From assembly GCA_963845735.1 (NCBI GenBank), contig CAWJTR010000038.1:124001-188000 (forward strand): a stretch of 64,000 bases of DNA. Reading direction: 5' to 3'. The position numbers and the translations under genes are program-made. The DNA comes from AP-15 sp963845735 (GTDB lineage: Bacteria; Pseudomonadota; Alphaproteobacteria; ATCC43930; CGMCC-115725). The notes beneath the pieces were generated by a model. The model ran no database searches and was not told the DNA's origin. It saw only the letters and a program-made list of their open reading frames with translations. This document shows positions 49,703-58,987 of the stretch, piece after piece (the stretch's first letter is position 1; every line of letters starts with the position of its first letter).

Positions 49703-51783
49703 ATGAAGATGATCGGGATCGACGTCGGCGGCACGTTCACCGATCTCGTCTACGCCGATCCCGACACCGGCGCTCTCACCGTCCATAAGGTCGCAACGAC
49801 GCCGGAGGATCCTACGATCGCGATGATGAACGGCATCGCGGCACTGTGCGACATCGCCGGGGTCACGCCGGGCGAGATCGACCTAGTGCTGCATGCGACG
49901 ACGATCGCGACGAACGCGGTCCTCGAATATGACGGCTGCGTTGCCGGAATGGTGACCACCGCCGGCTTTCGCGACGTGCTGCATATCGGCCGCCATCAGC
50001 GGCCGCAGCATTATTCGTTGCGCCAGGAGATTCCCTGGCAGGCGCGGCCGCTGGTGCGCCGCCGCCACCGCAAGACCGTCGCCGAGCGGCTGACCGCCGG
50101 CCGCAACTCGGTGCTGGAACCGCTCGACGAAGATGGCGTCCGCCAGGCGGCGAGGGAACTGCGCGCCGAGGGGGTCGACGCGGTCGCCGTTTGCTTCCTG
50201 TTTTCGTACCTGAACCCGGCGCATGAGGTGCGCGCCGCGGAGATCCTGCGCGAGGAACTGCCCGACTGCTTCATCACGACCTCGGCCGAGGTCGCGCCGC
50301 AATTCCGCGAATTCGAGCGCTTCACGACGGCGGCGATGAATGCGTTCATCGGCCCCAAGGTCGGCCGTTACGTTGCTCGCCTCGATGACGAGCTGAAGCG
50401 CGCGCGGCATGCCGGCCGATCTGCGCATCATGCGCTCCAATGGCGGCGTCGCGACTGCAACGCTGATTGCCCGCCTGCCGGTGCTGACGCTGCTATCCGG
50501 CCCGGCCGCCGGCGTGCTCGGCGGCGGTTGGGCCGCGCGCACTGTCGGGCCGGCGCAACCTGATCACCTTCGATGTCGGCGGCACGTCGGCCGACATCGG
50601 CATTATCCGCGACGGCGGCTTTGTCGAGGCGACGGCGCGCGACACGACGATCGGCGGCTATCCGGTACTGGTGCCGATGATCGATATGCACACGATCGGC
50701 GCCGGCGGCGGCTCGATCGCGCATGTCGACCCCACCGGCGCTTTTCATGTCGGCCCGCGCAGCGCCGGCGCCATTCCGGGTCCCGCCGCCTACGGGCGCG
50801 GCGGCAACCAGCCGACGGTCACCGACGCCAACCTCCAGCTCGGTCGGCTTGATGCCGACCATTTTCTCGGCGGCGGCATGCGGCTCGACGGCGACGCTGC
50901 CGCCGAGGTAATTGGGGCTCTCGCCACGCGGCTTGGCCTGGCTCGGGAAGAGGCGGCGGAGGGGGTGCTCACCGTGCTCAATGCCAACATGGCGAACGCG
51001 ATCCGCTCGCGCACCGTCGAGAAGGGGCTCGACCCGCGCGACTTCACCTTGGTCGCAATGGGCGGCGCCGGGCCGCTGCACGGCGCCGAGGTCGCCGCGA
51101 TGCTCGGCATCCCCGAAGTGCTGGTGCCGCGCTATCCGGGCATCGCCTCGGCGATCGGACTGATGACCACCGACCCGAAATATGACACCAGTCCGCACCG
51201 ATGTTCGGCCGCTCCGACCGGCTCGACCTTGCGATGCTCGCGGCCGATTTCGCCGCCATGCATGCCGAGCTCGCGGGCGCAATTGCGCGCCGACGGCATC
51301 GATCCCGACGCCACGGATTTTCAGCGCTCGCTTGATCTGCGCTATCTCGGCCAGGGATACGAATTGCGGATTGCTGCGCCCGACGGCACGGCTCACGGCA
51401 GCGTGGATCGATGGGCTGCTGGCCGATTTTCACTACCGGCACCGCATCGAATACGGTCATGTCTTTCCCGGCGAACCCGTCGAGATCGTGAACCTGCGGC
51501 TAACGGCGACATCCACCGCTACGAAGCTGCAGGGCGTGCCGTCACCTGTTCCGGTTCGCTCGCCGCCGCGCTGGTCGGTCGGGCGCCTTGCGTTTTCCGG
51601 ACCCCGGCAGGGCTGCGCAGCTTTGATACGCCGCGCTACGAGCGCGATCTGCTGCCGCTAGAGCAGGAGATCGCGGGACCGGCGATCATCTTGCAGGCGG
51701 ACAGCACGACCATCGTTCCGCCGCAAGCGCAAATCAAAGTCCTGGACGACGGCAACCTGATCATCCGGTTCAAGGAAAGCTGA
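49703..51783 (+). CDS. hyuA: hydantoinase/oxoprolinase subunit A, several frameshifts
   Basis: About 693 residues. MIGIDVGGTFTDLVY (actin-like ATP motif), HATTIATNAVLEYDG, RIMRSNGGVATATLIARLPV, LSGPAAGVLGGGWAA, NLITFDVGGTSADIGIIRDG and MHTIGAGGGSIAHVDPTGAF are all HyuA hallmarks; TLVAMGGAGPLHGAEVAAML and a small C-terminal domain follow. Frame changes near 50400, 50555, 51200 and 51405. HyuA and HyuB form an ATP-dependent hydrolase or carboxylase acting on hydantoins, 5-oxoproline or acetophenones. It starts 112 nt from the divergent amidohydrolase. Confidence 0.85.
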
Positions 51784-51786
51784 GCG

Positions 51787-53553
51787 ATGAACAAGATCGA
51801 TCCAGATCACCGTCAGCGTCATCCACGGCGCGCTCGAAACCATCGCCGTCGAAATGGGCTTCAAACTGATGCGCATGGCGCATTCCTCGATCATTCGCGA
51901 ATCCGAGGATTTCGGCGCGGCGATCATCGACCGACATGGCCGCGGCATCGCCGAGTTGGTGCAGTCGACGCCGCTGCAATCGGGGCCGCTGCCCGGCTAC
52001 GTGCGCGGCATGCTGCGCGTTTTGGCGGCGCGCGGCGAGGCAGCTGCGGCCGGGCGACGTGATCATGCACAACGACGCCTATGCCGGCGCCAGCCACGGT
52101 CCGGATGTCGGCTTCATCGTGCCGGTGTTTCTCGACGGCACGCTCGTCGGCTTCACCGCGACCACGGCGCATCACCTCGACATCGGCGCGCTGACCCCCG
52201 GCAGCTGCGGCATCGTCGATGCGATCGACGCCTATGCCGAGGGGCTGCAGTTCAACGCCATCAGGGTCTATCGACCAGGGGCGGCGGGAACGAGCCGGTG
52301 TGGCACATGCTGCGCGACAATCATCCGCGCGTCCGATCTCGTCGTCGGCGATATGGAGGCCCAGGTCGCTGCAGCGCGCATCGGCGCCGAGCGGCTGCTG
52401 GAACTGATCGCACGCTACGGTCTGTCCACATTCGAGGCCGCCTGCGACGCGGCGCTCGATCAGGCCGAGGCGTTGATGCGCGGCGCCATCGCCGCGCTGC
52501 CCGACGGCAGCTGGACGGCGCGAAACGATGATCGACGGCTACGGCGACAGCGACGATCCGGCGCGCCGCGACCTGCCGATCGTCGCCACCGTCACGGTCA
52601 CGGGCGACGAGCTGACTGTCGACCTGACCGGCACCGCGCCGCAAATGACCGACCGACCGATCAACATGCCGTTCGAGGGCACTGTCGACATCGCCGTGTG
52701 GCTGACGATCCGCTCGATCCTGCTGGATACCGCGGTGCACGGCCACATCCCGGTCAACGAGGGGCTGACGCGGCCGATCAGCATCGTTGCGCCAAAGGGC
52801 TGCCTCGCGAACCCGGTGTTCCCGGCGCCGACGATCGCGCGCTTCGCAACCGGCAACCAGCTCGCCGACACGGTGATGAAGGCGATGGCGCAGGTCGCTG
52901 CCGGACCAGGTTTCCGCTGGCATCGGCAATCTGCGCGTGATCGCCTTTTCCGGCGAACGGCGCGGAAGGGACCGCCTGGGTCCACATGGAGATTTTCGAG
53001 GGCAGCTACGGCGGCCGCCACGGCATCGACGGGATGGACGCGGTCGACACGCTTTACGCCAACACCCGCAACAACCCGGTCGAGGACATCGAGAGCCATC
53101 TGCCGCTGCGCGTGCGCCGCTACGAGTTGCGCACGACGCGATGGGCGCCGGCCGCTGGCGCGGCGGTCTCGGCGCGGTGCGCGAATTCGAACTGTTGGCC
53201 GAAGGCGGCGTCTCGATCGAGGGCGACGGTCACCGCCATCGTCCCTGGGGTCTTCGGCGGCGGCACGGAGGGCTATCCCGCAACGTTGTCGCTGGATCTC
53301 CGGTGGCGGCGCGCGCGAACTGCCGTCGAAAATGCCGTACCGGCGCATGCAGGCGGGCGACCGCTTCCGTTGCGTCGGTCCGAGCGGCGGCGGCTACGGC
53401 CGACCGGCCGACCGCGCCCCGGACGCAGTGCGGCAGGATGTGCTTGATGGCCTACTAACGGCTGAAGATGCGGCGCGGCACTTCGGGGTGATTCTTGACG
53501 AGGCGTTTGACGTCGATCCGACCGCGACAGCGCGAGCCCGCGCCGCCGGGTGA
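51787..53553 (+). CDS. hyuB: hydantoinase subunit B, many frameshifts
   Basis: About 588 residues, 3 nt after hyuA. MNKIDPITVSVIHGALETIA, MGFKLMRMAHSSIIRESEDF, GDVIMHNDAYAGASHGPDVG, FTATTAHHLDIGALTPGSCG, TVDLTGTAPQMTDRPINMPF and the C-terminal GPSGGGYGRPADR are HyuB signatures. Frames change near 51815, 52040, 52300, 52520, 52910, 52960, 53150 and 53310. Stoichiometric partner of HyuA. The C-terminus is complete. Confidence 0.82.
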
Positions 53554-53569
53554 AGATTGCCATCCGCGA

Positions 53570-54205
53570 TCAGATGCCGCCGGCAAACGGATGCGTCGCG
53601 ATCCAGTGCCTGGCGATATCGATCAGACCCGTTCGTGCCCGTTGATGTAATCGAGAAAGCGCTCGAGGGCGGCGGTTCGCCCCGGCCGTCCGGCGATCCG
53701 GCAGTGCAGACCGATCGACATCATACGCGGGGCGATCCTCGCTCTCGCATACAATGCGTCGAAACTGTCCTTCAGATAGGTAAAGAACTGAGCCGTCGGG
53801 TGTTGGGGCTGCAGCGCCCCTGGTACCAACCGAGCGGCCGGCTGCCCATCGCCCGGGTATGGATTTCGACGGCTCTGGCGATGTGCTCGCGCTCGACTGC
53901 CTCGGTAATTTACTGGTAATCGATCCAGCGATAGCCGTGCGTCGCCATCTCCCAACCGGCGGCAACCATCGCCCGCGTCGCCTCGCGATTTCGTTCGAGC
54001 GCCATCGCCACTGCATAGACGGTGGCCGGCAGCACGCGTGACGTGAACGCCCGGTAAAGCACCAGAAGCCCGCCCGGCTGCCATACTCGTAGAGCGACTC
54101 CATGTTCATGTTGCGCAGACCCAAGGTCGGCTGTTCACCGATCCATTCCGACAGAAAGGCTTGGATCGTGCACGACGGCCCACGCCAGCTTCCGGCTCGT
54201 GCCAC
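53570..54205 (-). pseudogene. puuE: 5'-truncated PuuE-type (polysaccharide deacetylase-like) allantoinase
   Basis: FLSEWIGEQPTLGLRNMNME followed by SLYEYGSRAGF is the PuuE block; further on, ATHGYRWIDYQ-like, TYLKDSFDALYARARIAPRM, SIGLHCRIAGRPGRTAALER and IDIARHWIATHPF are recovered from different frames. The first ~55 residues of the family, including the N-terminal YEEGGE segment, are missing: homology stops near 54200 beside dispersed repeat copy C. At least three more frame changes. PuuE hydrolyses allantoin-type ureides, matching the neighbouring ureide genes. Convergent with hyuB, 16 nt apart. Confidence 0.6.
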
Positions 54206-54271
54206 CGATAATTGCGTCGAAACGAATGACCGCTCCCGACAAACTCATCCGTTTGATCACAGACTCACAAA

Positions 54272-54323
54272 CGACGGCTTTCGGCGCTACCTCGCCGTTG
54301 GCGGCGGTTGCGACGAAGGCCCG
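54272..54323. repeat. dispersed intergenic repeat, copy C
   Basis: GGCTTTCGGCGCTACCTCGC CGTTGG ... GACGAAGGCCCG corresponds to the left part of copy B. It lies where the puuE gene loses its 5' end. To its right, 54330-54482 holds a CCCG-CTCTCG-CGGG hairpin and the leader of the recombinase gene. Confidence 0.5.
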
Positions 54324-54482
54324 CTGTCCACCCAGAACGAACCCGCTCTCGCGGGAGGGCGGCGTCGGGGCCGGTGCAGTTTTGGCTGCGGCGGTGAGTA
54401 GATGAGCGGTAGGGGATGACGATCGGGGCATCCGATCCCGAGCATTGAAGGTCCAGCAACCTTCAGCTCGAGAGGAACCCCG

Positions 54483-56628
54483 ATGACCTCGCCTCTTTCC
54501 CCCGGCCGAGTAACCGCGCTGCGTGCCCGCATGATCGAGGACATGACGGTGCGCGGCTTCACCGAGGAGACGCGTAACGACTACGTTCGGCGCGTGCGGG
54601 CATTCGCGGCCTTCATCCGCCGGTCTCCCGATACGGCGACGGCGGAGGATCTGCGCCGCTTCCAGCTGCACCAGAGGCAAAGCGGCATGCAGCCGCCGAG
54701 CATCAACAACTCGGTCTCGGCCCTGCGCTTCTTCTTCACCGTGACGCTTGACCGGCCAGATCTTGCCCGGCGGCTCACAGTGGTGCGCGAGCCGCGCCGG
54801 CTGCCGGTCGTATTGAGCGTCGAGGAGGTCACGCTGCTGCTGCAGTCGGCGCCGGGCGCGAAGTACAAGGCGGCGTTGGGCACCGCCTACGGCGCCGGAC
54901 TGCGCGTCTCCGAGGTGGTCGCGCTCAAGGTCGGCGACATCAACTCCGAACGCATGCTGTTGCGGGTCGAGCAGGGCAAAGGCCGCAAAGACCGCCACGC
55001 CATGCTGTCGCCGCAGCTGCTCGAACTGCTGCGCGAGTGGTGGGCAGAGGGCCGGCGCCGCGGCGTGTTGCTGCCGCGGGGCTGGCTGTTTCCGGGTCGC
55101 AACCCGATCGAATCGCTCTCGACCCGTCAGCTCAACCGCGCCGTCCACGCCGCCGCCGAGGCCGCCGGGATCAAGAAGCGGGTGTCGATGCACACGCTGC
55201 GGCACAGCTTCGCCACCCACCTGTTGGAACAGGACACCGACATCCGCGTCATCCAGGTGCTGCTCGGTCACGCCAAGCTCGACACAACGGCGCTTTACAC
55301 GCGCGTCGCCACCACCACGATCCGTAGCGTGACCAGCCCGCTCGACCGGCTCGCGCCGCTGCCCGCTGCGAGGCCGGACCCGGAGCCTAGCCCGGCGGCG
55401 GTGAGCCGACCGAGGCTGGAGGTCGCCGACGTCTTCCATCACCATGGCGCCGCTTGGCGCGAGGCCAATGCCGGGCATCTGAGCCTCGCCCAACTACAGG
55501 TGATGTCGGCCATCGAGCACTGCCGCTCGGCTGCCCTCGGCGGCCATGTCGAGCGCTGCCAGGATTGCGGCCACAGCCGGATCTCGTACAACTCCTGCCG
55601 CAACCGCCATTGCCCCAAATGCCAGGGCGCGGCGGCGAAGGATTGGCTCGCCGCCCGCGAGGCCGATCTGCTGCCGGTCGACTACTTCCACGTGATCTTC
55701 ACCCTACCGGCCGAGATCGCCCCGATCGCGTACCAGAACAAGGCGGTGGTCTACGACCTGCTGTTCCGCACGGCGGCCGAGACGCTGCTCATTATCGGCG
55801 CCGATCCAAAGCATCTCGGCGCCCGCATCGGCTTCACCGCCGTGCTCCACACCTGGGGCTCGGCGATGACCCATCATCCCCATCTCCACATGATCGTGCC
55901 GGGTGGCGGGATATCGCTCGACGGCACACGCTGGGTGCCGTGCCGACCCGGCTACTTCTTGCCGGGGCGGGTTCTCTCCCGCCTGTTCCGGCGGCTCTTC
56001 CTGACCGGCCTCGCCGAGGCCCACGCGGCGGGCCGGCTGGCGTTGTTCGGCGAGCTCGAAGGCTTGCGTCGCCGGCAGGCCTTTGCCACACATCTTGCCC
56101 CGCTCAGGAGGAAGAAATGGTTCCTCTACGTCAAGCCACCGCCCTCCACCGGGCCCGAAGCGGTGCTCGCCTATCTCGCCCGCTACACCCACCGCGTCGC
56201 CATCTCGAACAGCCGCCTCGTCAGCCTCGATCGAGCGCGGCGTCACCTTCCGCTACAAGGACTATCGCCGCAACGGCCAGGCGCGGTTCCGTGCCATGAC
56301 GCTCGCCCCCGACGAGTTCATCCGGCGCTTCCTGCTCCACGTCCTGCCCAAGGGGTTCCACCGCATCCGGCACTACGGGCTACTCGCCAGTGCCACCTGC
56401 AAGACCAATATCGAGCGCGCCAGAGAACTGATCGCCATGCCCGTGCCGGCGACCGACCCGCCGGTCGAGCGCGACGACGCGGACCTGGCCGCCAGCGTCG
56501 CCGCAGACCATCGCCCGCCATGCCCCTGCTGCGGTGGCCGTATGATCATCGTCGAGACCTTCCAGCGATGCGGCGCACCACGCGGCCCGCCATCGCCCAA
56601 TGCCGGGGTCAGGTCCGCGACGCCATGA
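54483..56628 (+). CDS. tyrosine recombinase fused to IS91-family HUH transposase, one frameshift
   Basis: One uninterrupted frame joins two enzymes. Residues ~10-295: phage-integrase-type recombinase with SAM-like N-terminus (TEETRNDYVRRVRAFAAFIR) and catalytic Arg in GAGLRVSEV, Lys in EQGKGRKDRH, HTLRHSFATH, LLGHAKLDTTALYTRV (Tyr). Residues ~325 on: IS91 transposase with zinc-finger CRNRHCPKCQ, HUH motif HHPHLHMIVPGG and the tyrosine helix YLARYTHRVAISN. The frame changes near 56240, continuing RGVTFRYKDYRRNGQARFRA to TGA 56628. In related elements the two are separate adjacent genes; here no stop codon lies between them. The linker is Pro/Ala-rich (PLPAARPDPEPSPAAVSRP). Confidence 0.8.
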
Positions 56629-56972
56629 CGCCCGTCAGCGCCTCATCGCACCACGCGCCCGCTGCGGAACCTTGCTTCCGCCGTTGCATCGCTGTTGCCC
56701 CGGTGACACCGAACACGCCGGCAACGCTGGCGATCACGCTAAACTCACCCCGTCGACCGCCGCTGCAACGACCAAATCGCGACGGCCTATCGTCGGTCCG
56801 CCGCCGACAACCCAGACCAGCGCAACCCCGACCCAGGCCGCTACCCAACCAAATCCCCATAGACGGCAAGCCGCCCACCAAGCCCCCGCGGGTTCCTTCC
56901 TGGGGGGCTTTCGGACGCCGGCCGCAGCACCGCCGGATAGGTCACGACCGGCCGGCATGCGAAACCCTCACC

Positions 56973-57112
56973 GACCCGGCGGTTCGCACCGGCCGCCGCT
57001 GACATCGGGTTTGCGCCCTATTCCGGCCGTTCGGATGCCTACGGGTGAAGGATCAAGTCGACCCACAACGGCCGTTCACGCTTGAGAGCGGGAACTGGTC
57101 TTCATGCCCCTA
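56973..57112. repeat. dispersed intergenic repeat, copy D
   Basis: GACCCGGCGGTTCGCACCGG, TTCCGGCCGTTCGGATGCCT and AAGTCGACCCACAACGGCC repeat copy A; the extension TTCACGCTTGAGAGCGGGAA ... TTCATGCCCC matches the right end of copy B. Located between the IS91-type transposase and the carotenoid oxygenase stop. Confidence 0.6.
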
Positions 57113-57177
57113 ACCGGCCATTCCATCGGCTTTCCACCTAACCTCGTCGCGCCCAGATTTATAGAGCCACGTTTCGC

Positions 57178-58632
57178 TCAGTCAGCTTTCCACCAGCCAT
57201 GAAAGCTGATCGGCAAAGCGGTGTGGCAGATGGATGCGCGCAATCGGGCCGGAATCGACATGAGCAGCGTCGAACAGGGCAAAGAACGCACGCTCGGACC
57301 GGCCGTCGAACATTGAACGATCAGCCAGCCTTCGTCGTGCCCGCCGCCCGGCCGCGCAGCGAACACCGGCTCACCCGCCACGACATCAGCGCCGAAATCG
57401 AAGAATTGGGTCTTGCCGTTCAGATAGTCCACGCGCTTGATGCCACTGTTGACAGCGTTATTATGTCCGCCGGCGGTCAGATACGCGACGTCGTGCTTCT
57501 GCATCGCGGCGCGCGGATCGATCATTGGAAATTCGTGCGACGCCGGAATCAAGGATCTCTTCGCGCAGCGAATGGTCGTCGAGATCGACGCGATAGCGGC
57601 GCAACGTACCGGGCGCTTTCGGCTACGCCCATTTCGCCCTGCATCAGCCTGGTACAACAAGGCATCGTGCGGCGCGAAATGATCGGGGTGTCATAGCCGA
57701 CGAAATCGGCGATGATCTCGTTGCCCTCCCGATAGGCGTTGAGCGCATGCCACATGAAGGCTGCGGGCGCGTCGAAAGAGTTGCGGCGTACCGCCGTCGC
57801 GAGGAACGACCATGCACCTGATTGCCATCCTCGGGCTTCCATGAGAGCGATTTCGATGTAGCTGGCTCTGTCCGCTGAGGAACGGCCACGGCGAAAACCA
57901 CATCGGGTGCAGAACGAAGATGAGATGGTCGCGCGTGGCGAAAAAGTCATGGATGTAAATCTGCCGCGGAGCGGCGACGACGTGGTGCGCTTTCAGCGCG
58001 CCGTCGGCGCCGTGAATGATCGCGTGCAGCTTCATCGAAGCGCCGTGGCTCATCCGAAGAGCAGCCATTCGCCGGTCAGCGGATCAAATTTGCTATGGGC
58101 CTTGATCATGAACTTTCTGGCCGGATCGCCCAAAGACTGCTCGCCCAGCGTTTCCAGCGTTTCCGGGTTGAGGCCAAAGGCCGGGCTGACCTCGTCGAAA
58201 GCATAAAGAAGATCTTTGAAGGGATAGACAGTGACGCCGGCCTGGAATGCGATCGGAGCCGCCGCCGAGACTGGGGAGAGGCCGCCCGGAGCGCCGCATC
58301 GACCAGGTCCGCGAAGCGAAAGGTGCCGGCCTTTTCTTCGGCAATGAATTTCGGCGTGCGCACGAATGCGTTCTGATAATGCGCCGTGCCGTCCGCGAGT
58401 GAAAGGCGCTGGACGAGCCCGTCGCCGTCGAGCAGATGTGGCTTGCGCAAGCCGCCGCGATCGAAAAGGCCGGGACCGTTGCGATAGAGCGACCCTCTCA
58501 ATTCGCGCGGAATTTCGCCTTCGATTTCGGGCGTTTCGTTGCGCCCGCCGCGTTCCGAACCGCCGAGCAGCACAAGGCAGCGCGGCGCCGCACCTGCCAC
58601 GGCAGACGAGAGGGAGAGCCAAGGTTGTTCAT
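57178..58632 (-). CDS. carotenoid oxygenase (RPE65/lignostilbene dioxygenase family), at least five frameshifts
   Basis: About 485 residues from the ATG at 58632. ETPEIEGEIPRELRGSLYRN and GPGLFDRGGLRKPHLLDGDG are the family N-terminus; the iron His ligands fit KAHSKFDPLTGEWLLFG, the IYIHDFFATRDHLIFVLHP block, AAFMWHALNAYREGNEI and the C-terminal SFHGWW. Frame changes near 58590, 58300, 58055, 57880, 57670 and 57330. The family splits double bonds of carotenoids or stilbenes with Fe(II) and O2. No carotenoid genes nearby; a lignin-derived stilbene substrate is possible. Confidence 0.7.
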
Positions 58633-58742
58633 CAGACGATCTCCTCCAGGTAAGCCGGGAGCGATACGCGGAACGTATGCATCTACATGGCCGGGATAAA
58701 GCGGCGGCTCTATGGGCGCAACCGCCTTTCCCGAATGGCCGC

Positions 58743-58790
58743 TATCGGGGCGCAACCTCCCCGTTCACCGTGGCTTCGGCGAAGGTCGGC
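58743..58790. repeat. dispersed intergenic repeat, copy E
   Basis: TATCGGGGCGCAACCTCCCC GTTC then GTGGCTTCGGCGAAGG corresponds to the left part of copy B. The rest of 58633-58987 shows no gene; it should contain the promoter of the STAND ATPase gene. Confidence 0.4.
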
Positions 58791-58987
58791 TCACCACCCG
58801 ACCTCGTCGTTCGCGAGGGTGATCATGGGTGTCGGCTTCGGGGCAACTCCGGCGTGACCGCTTCAGGTCCCTTGCAGTCTATACGACCGGCGCTCACACT
58901 AGCTGCAGTGTCTCGGCGCACGAGAATGCATGTAACCGGGGCACTCCAAGGCAGAAGTCGTCTGACATTTGAATCCGAGTGCCTGAA

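Noticed and set aside
54135..55493. Leftward frame of 452 codons opposite the recombinase
   Set aside because: Antisense shadow of the tyrosine recombinase; no recognisable domain.
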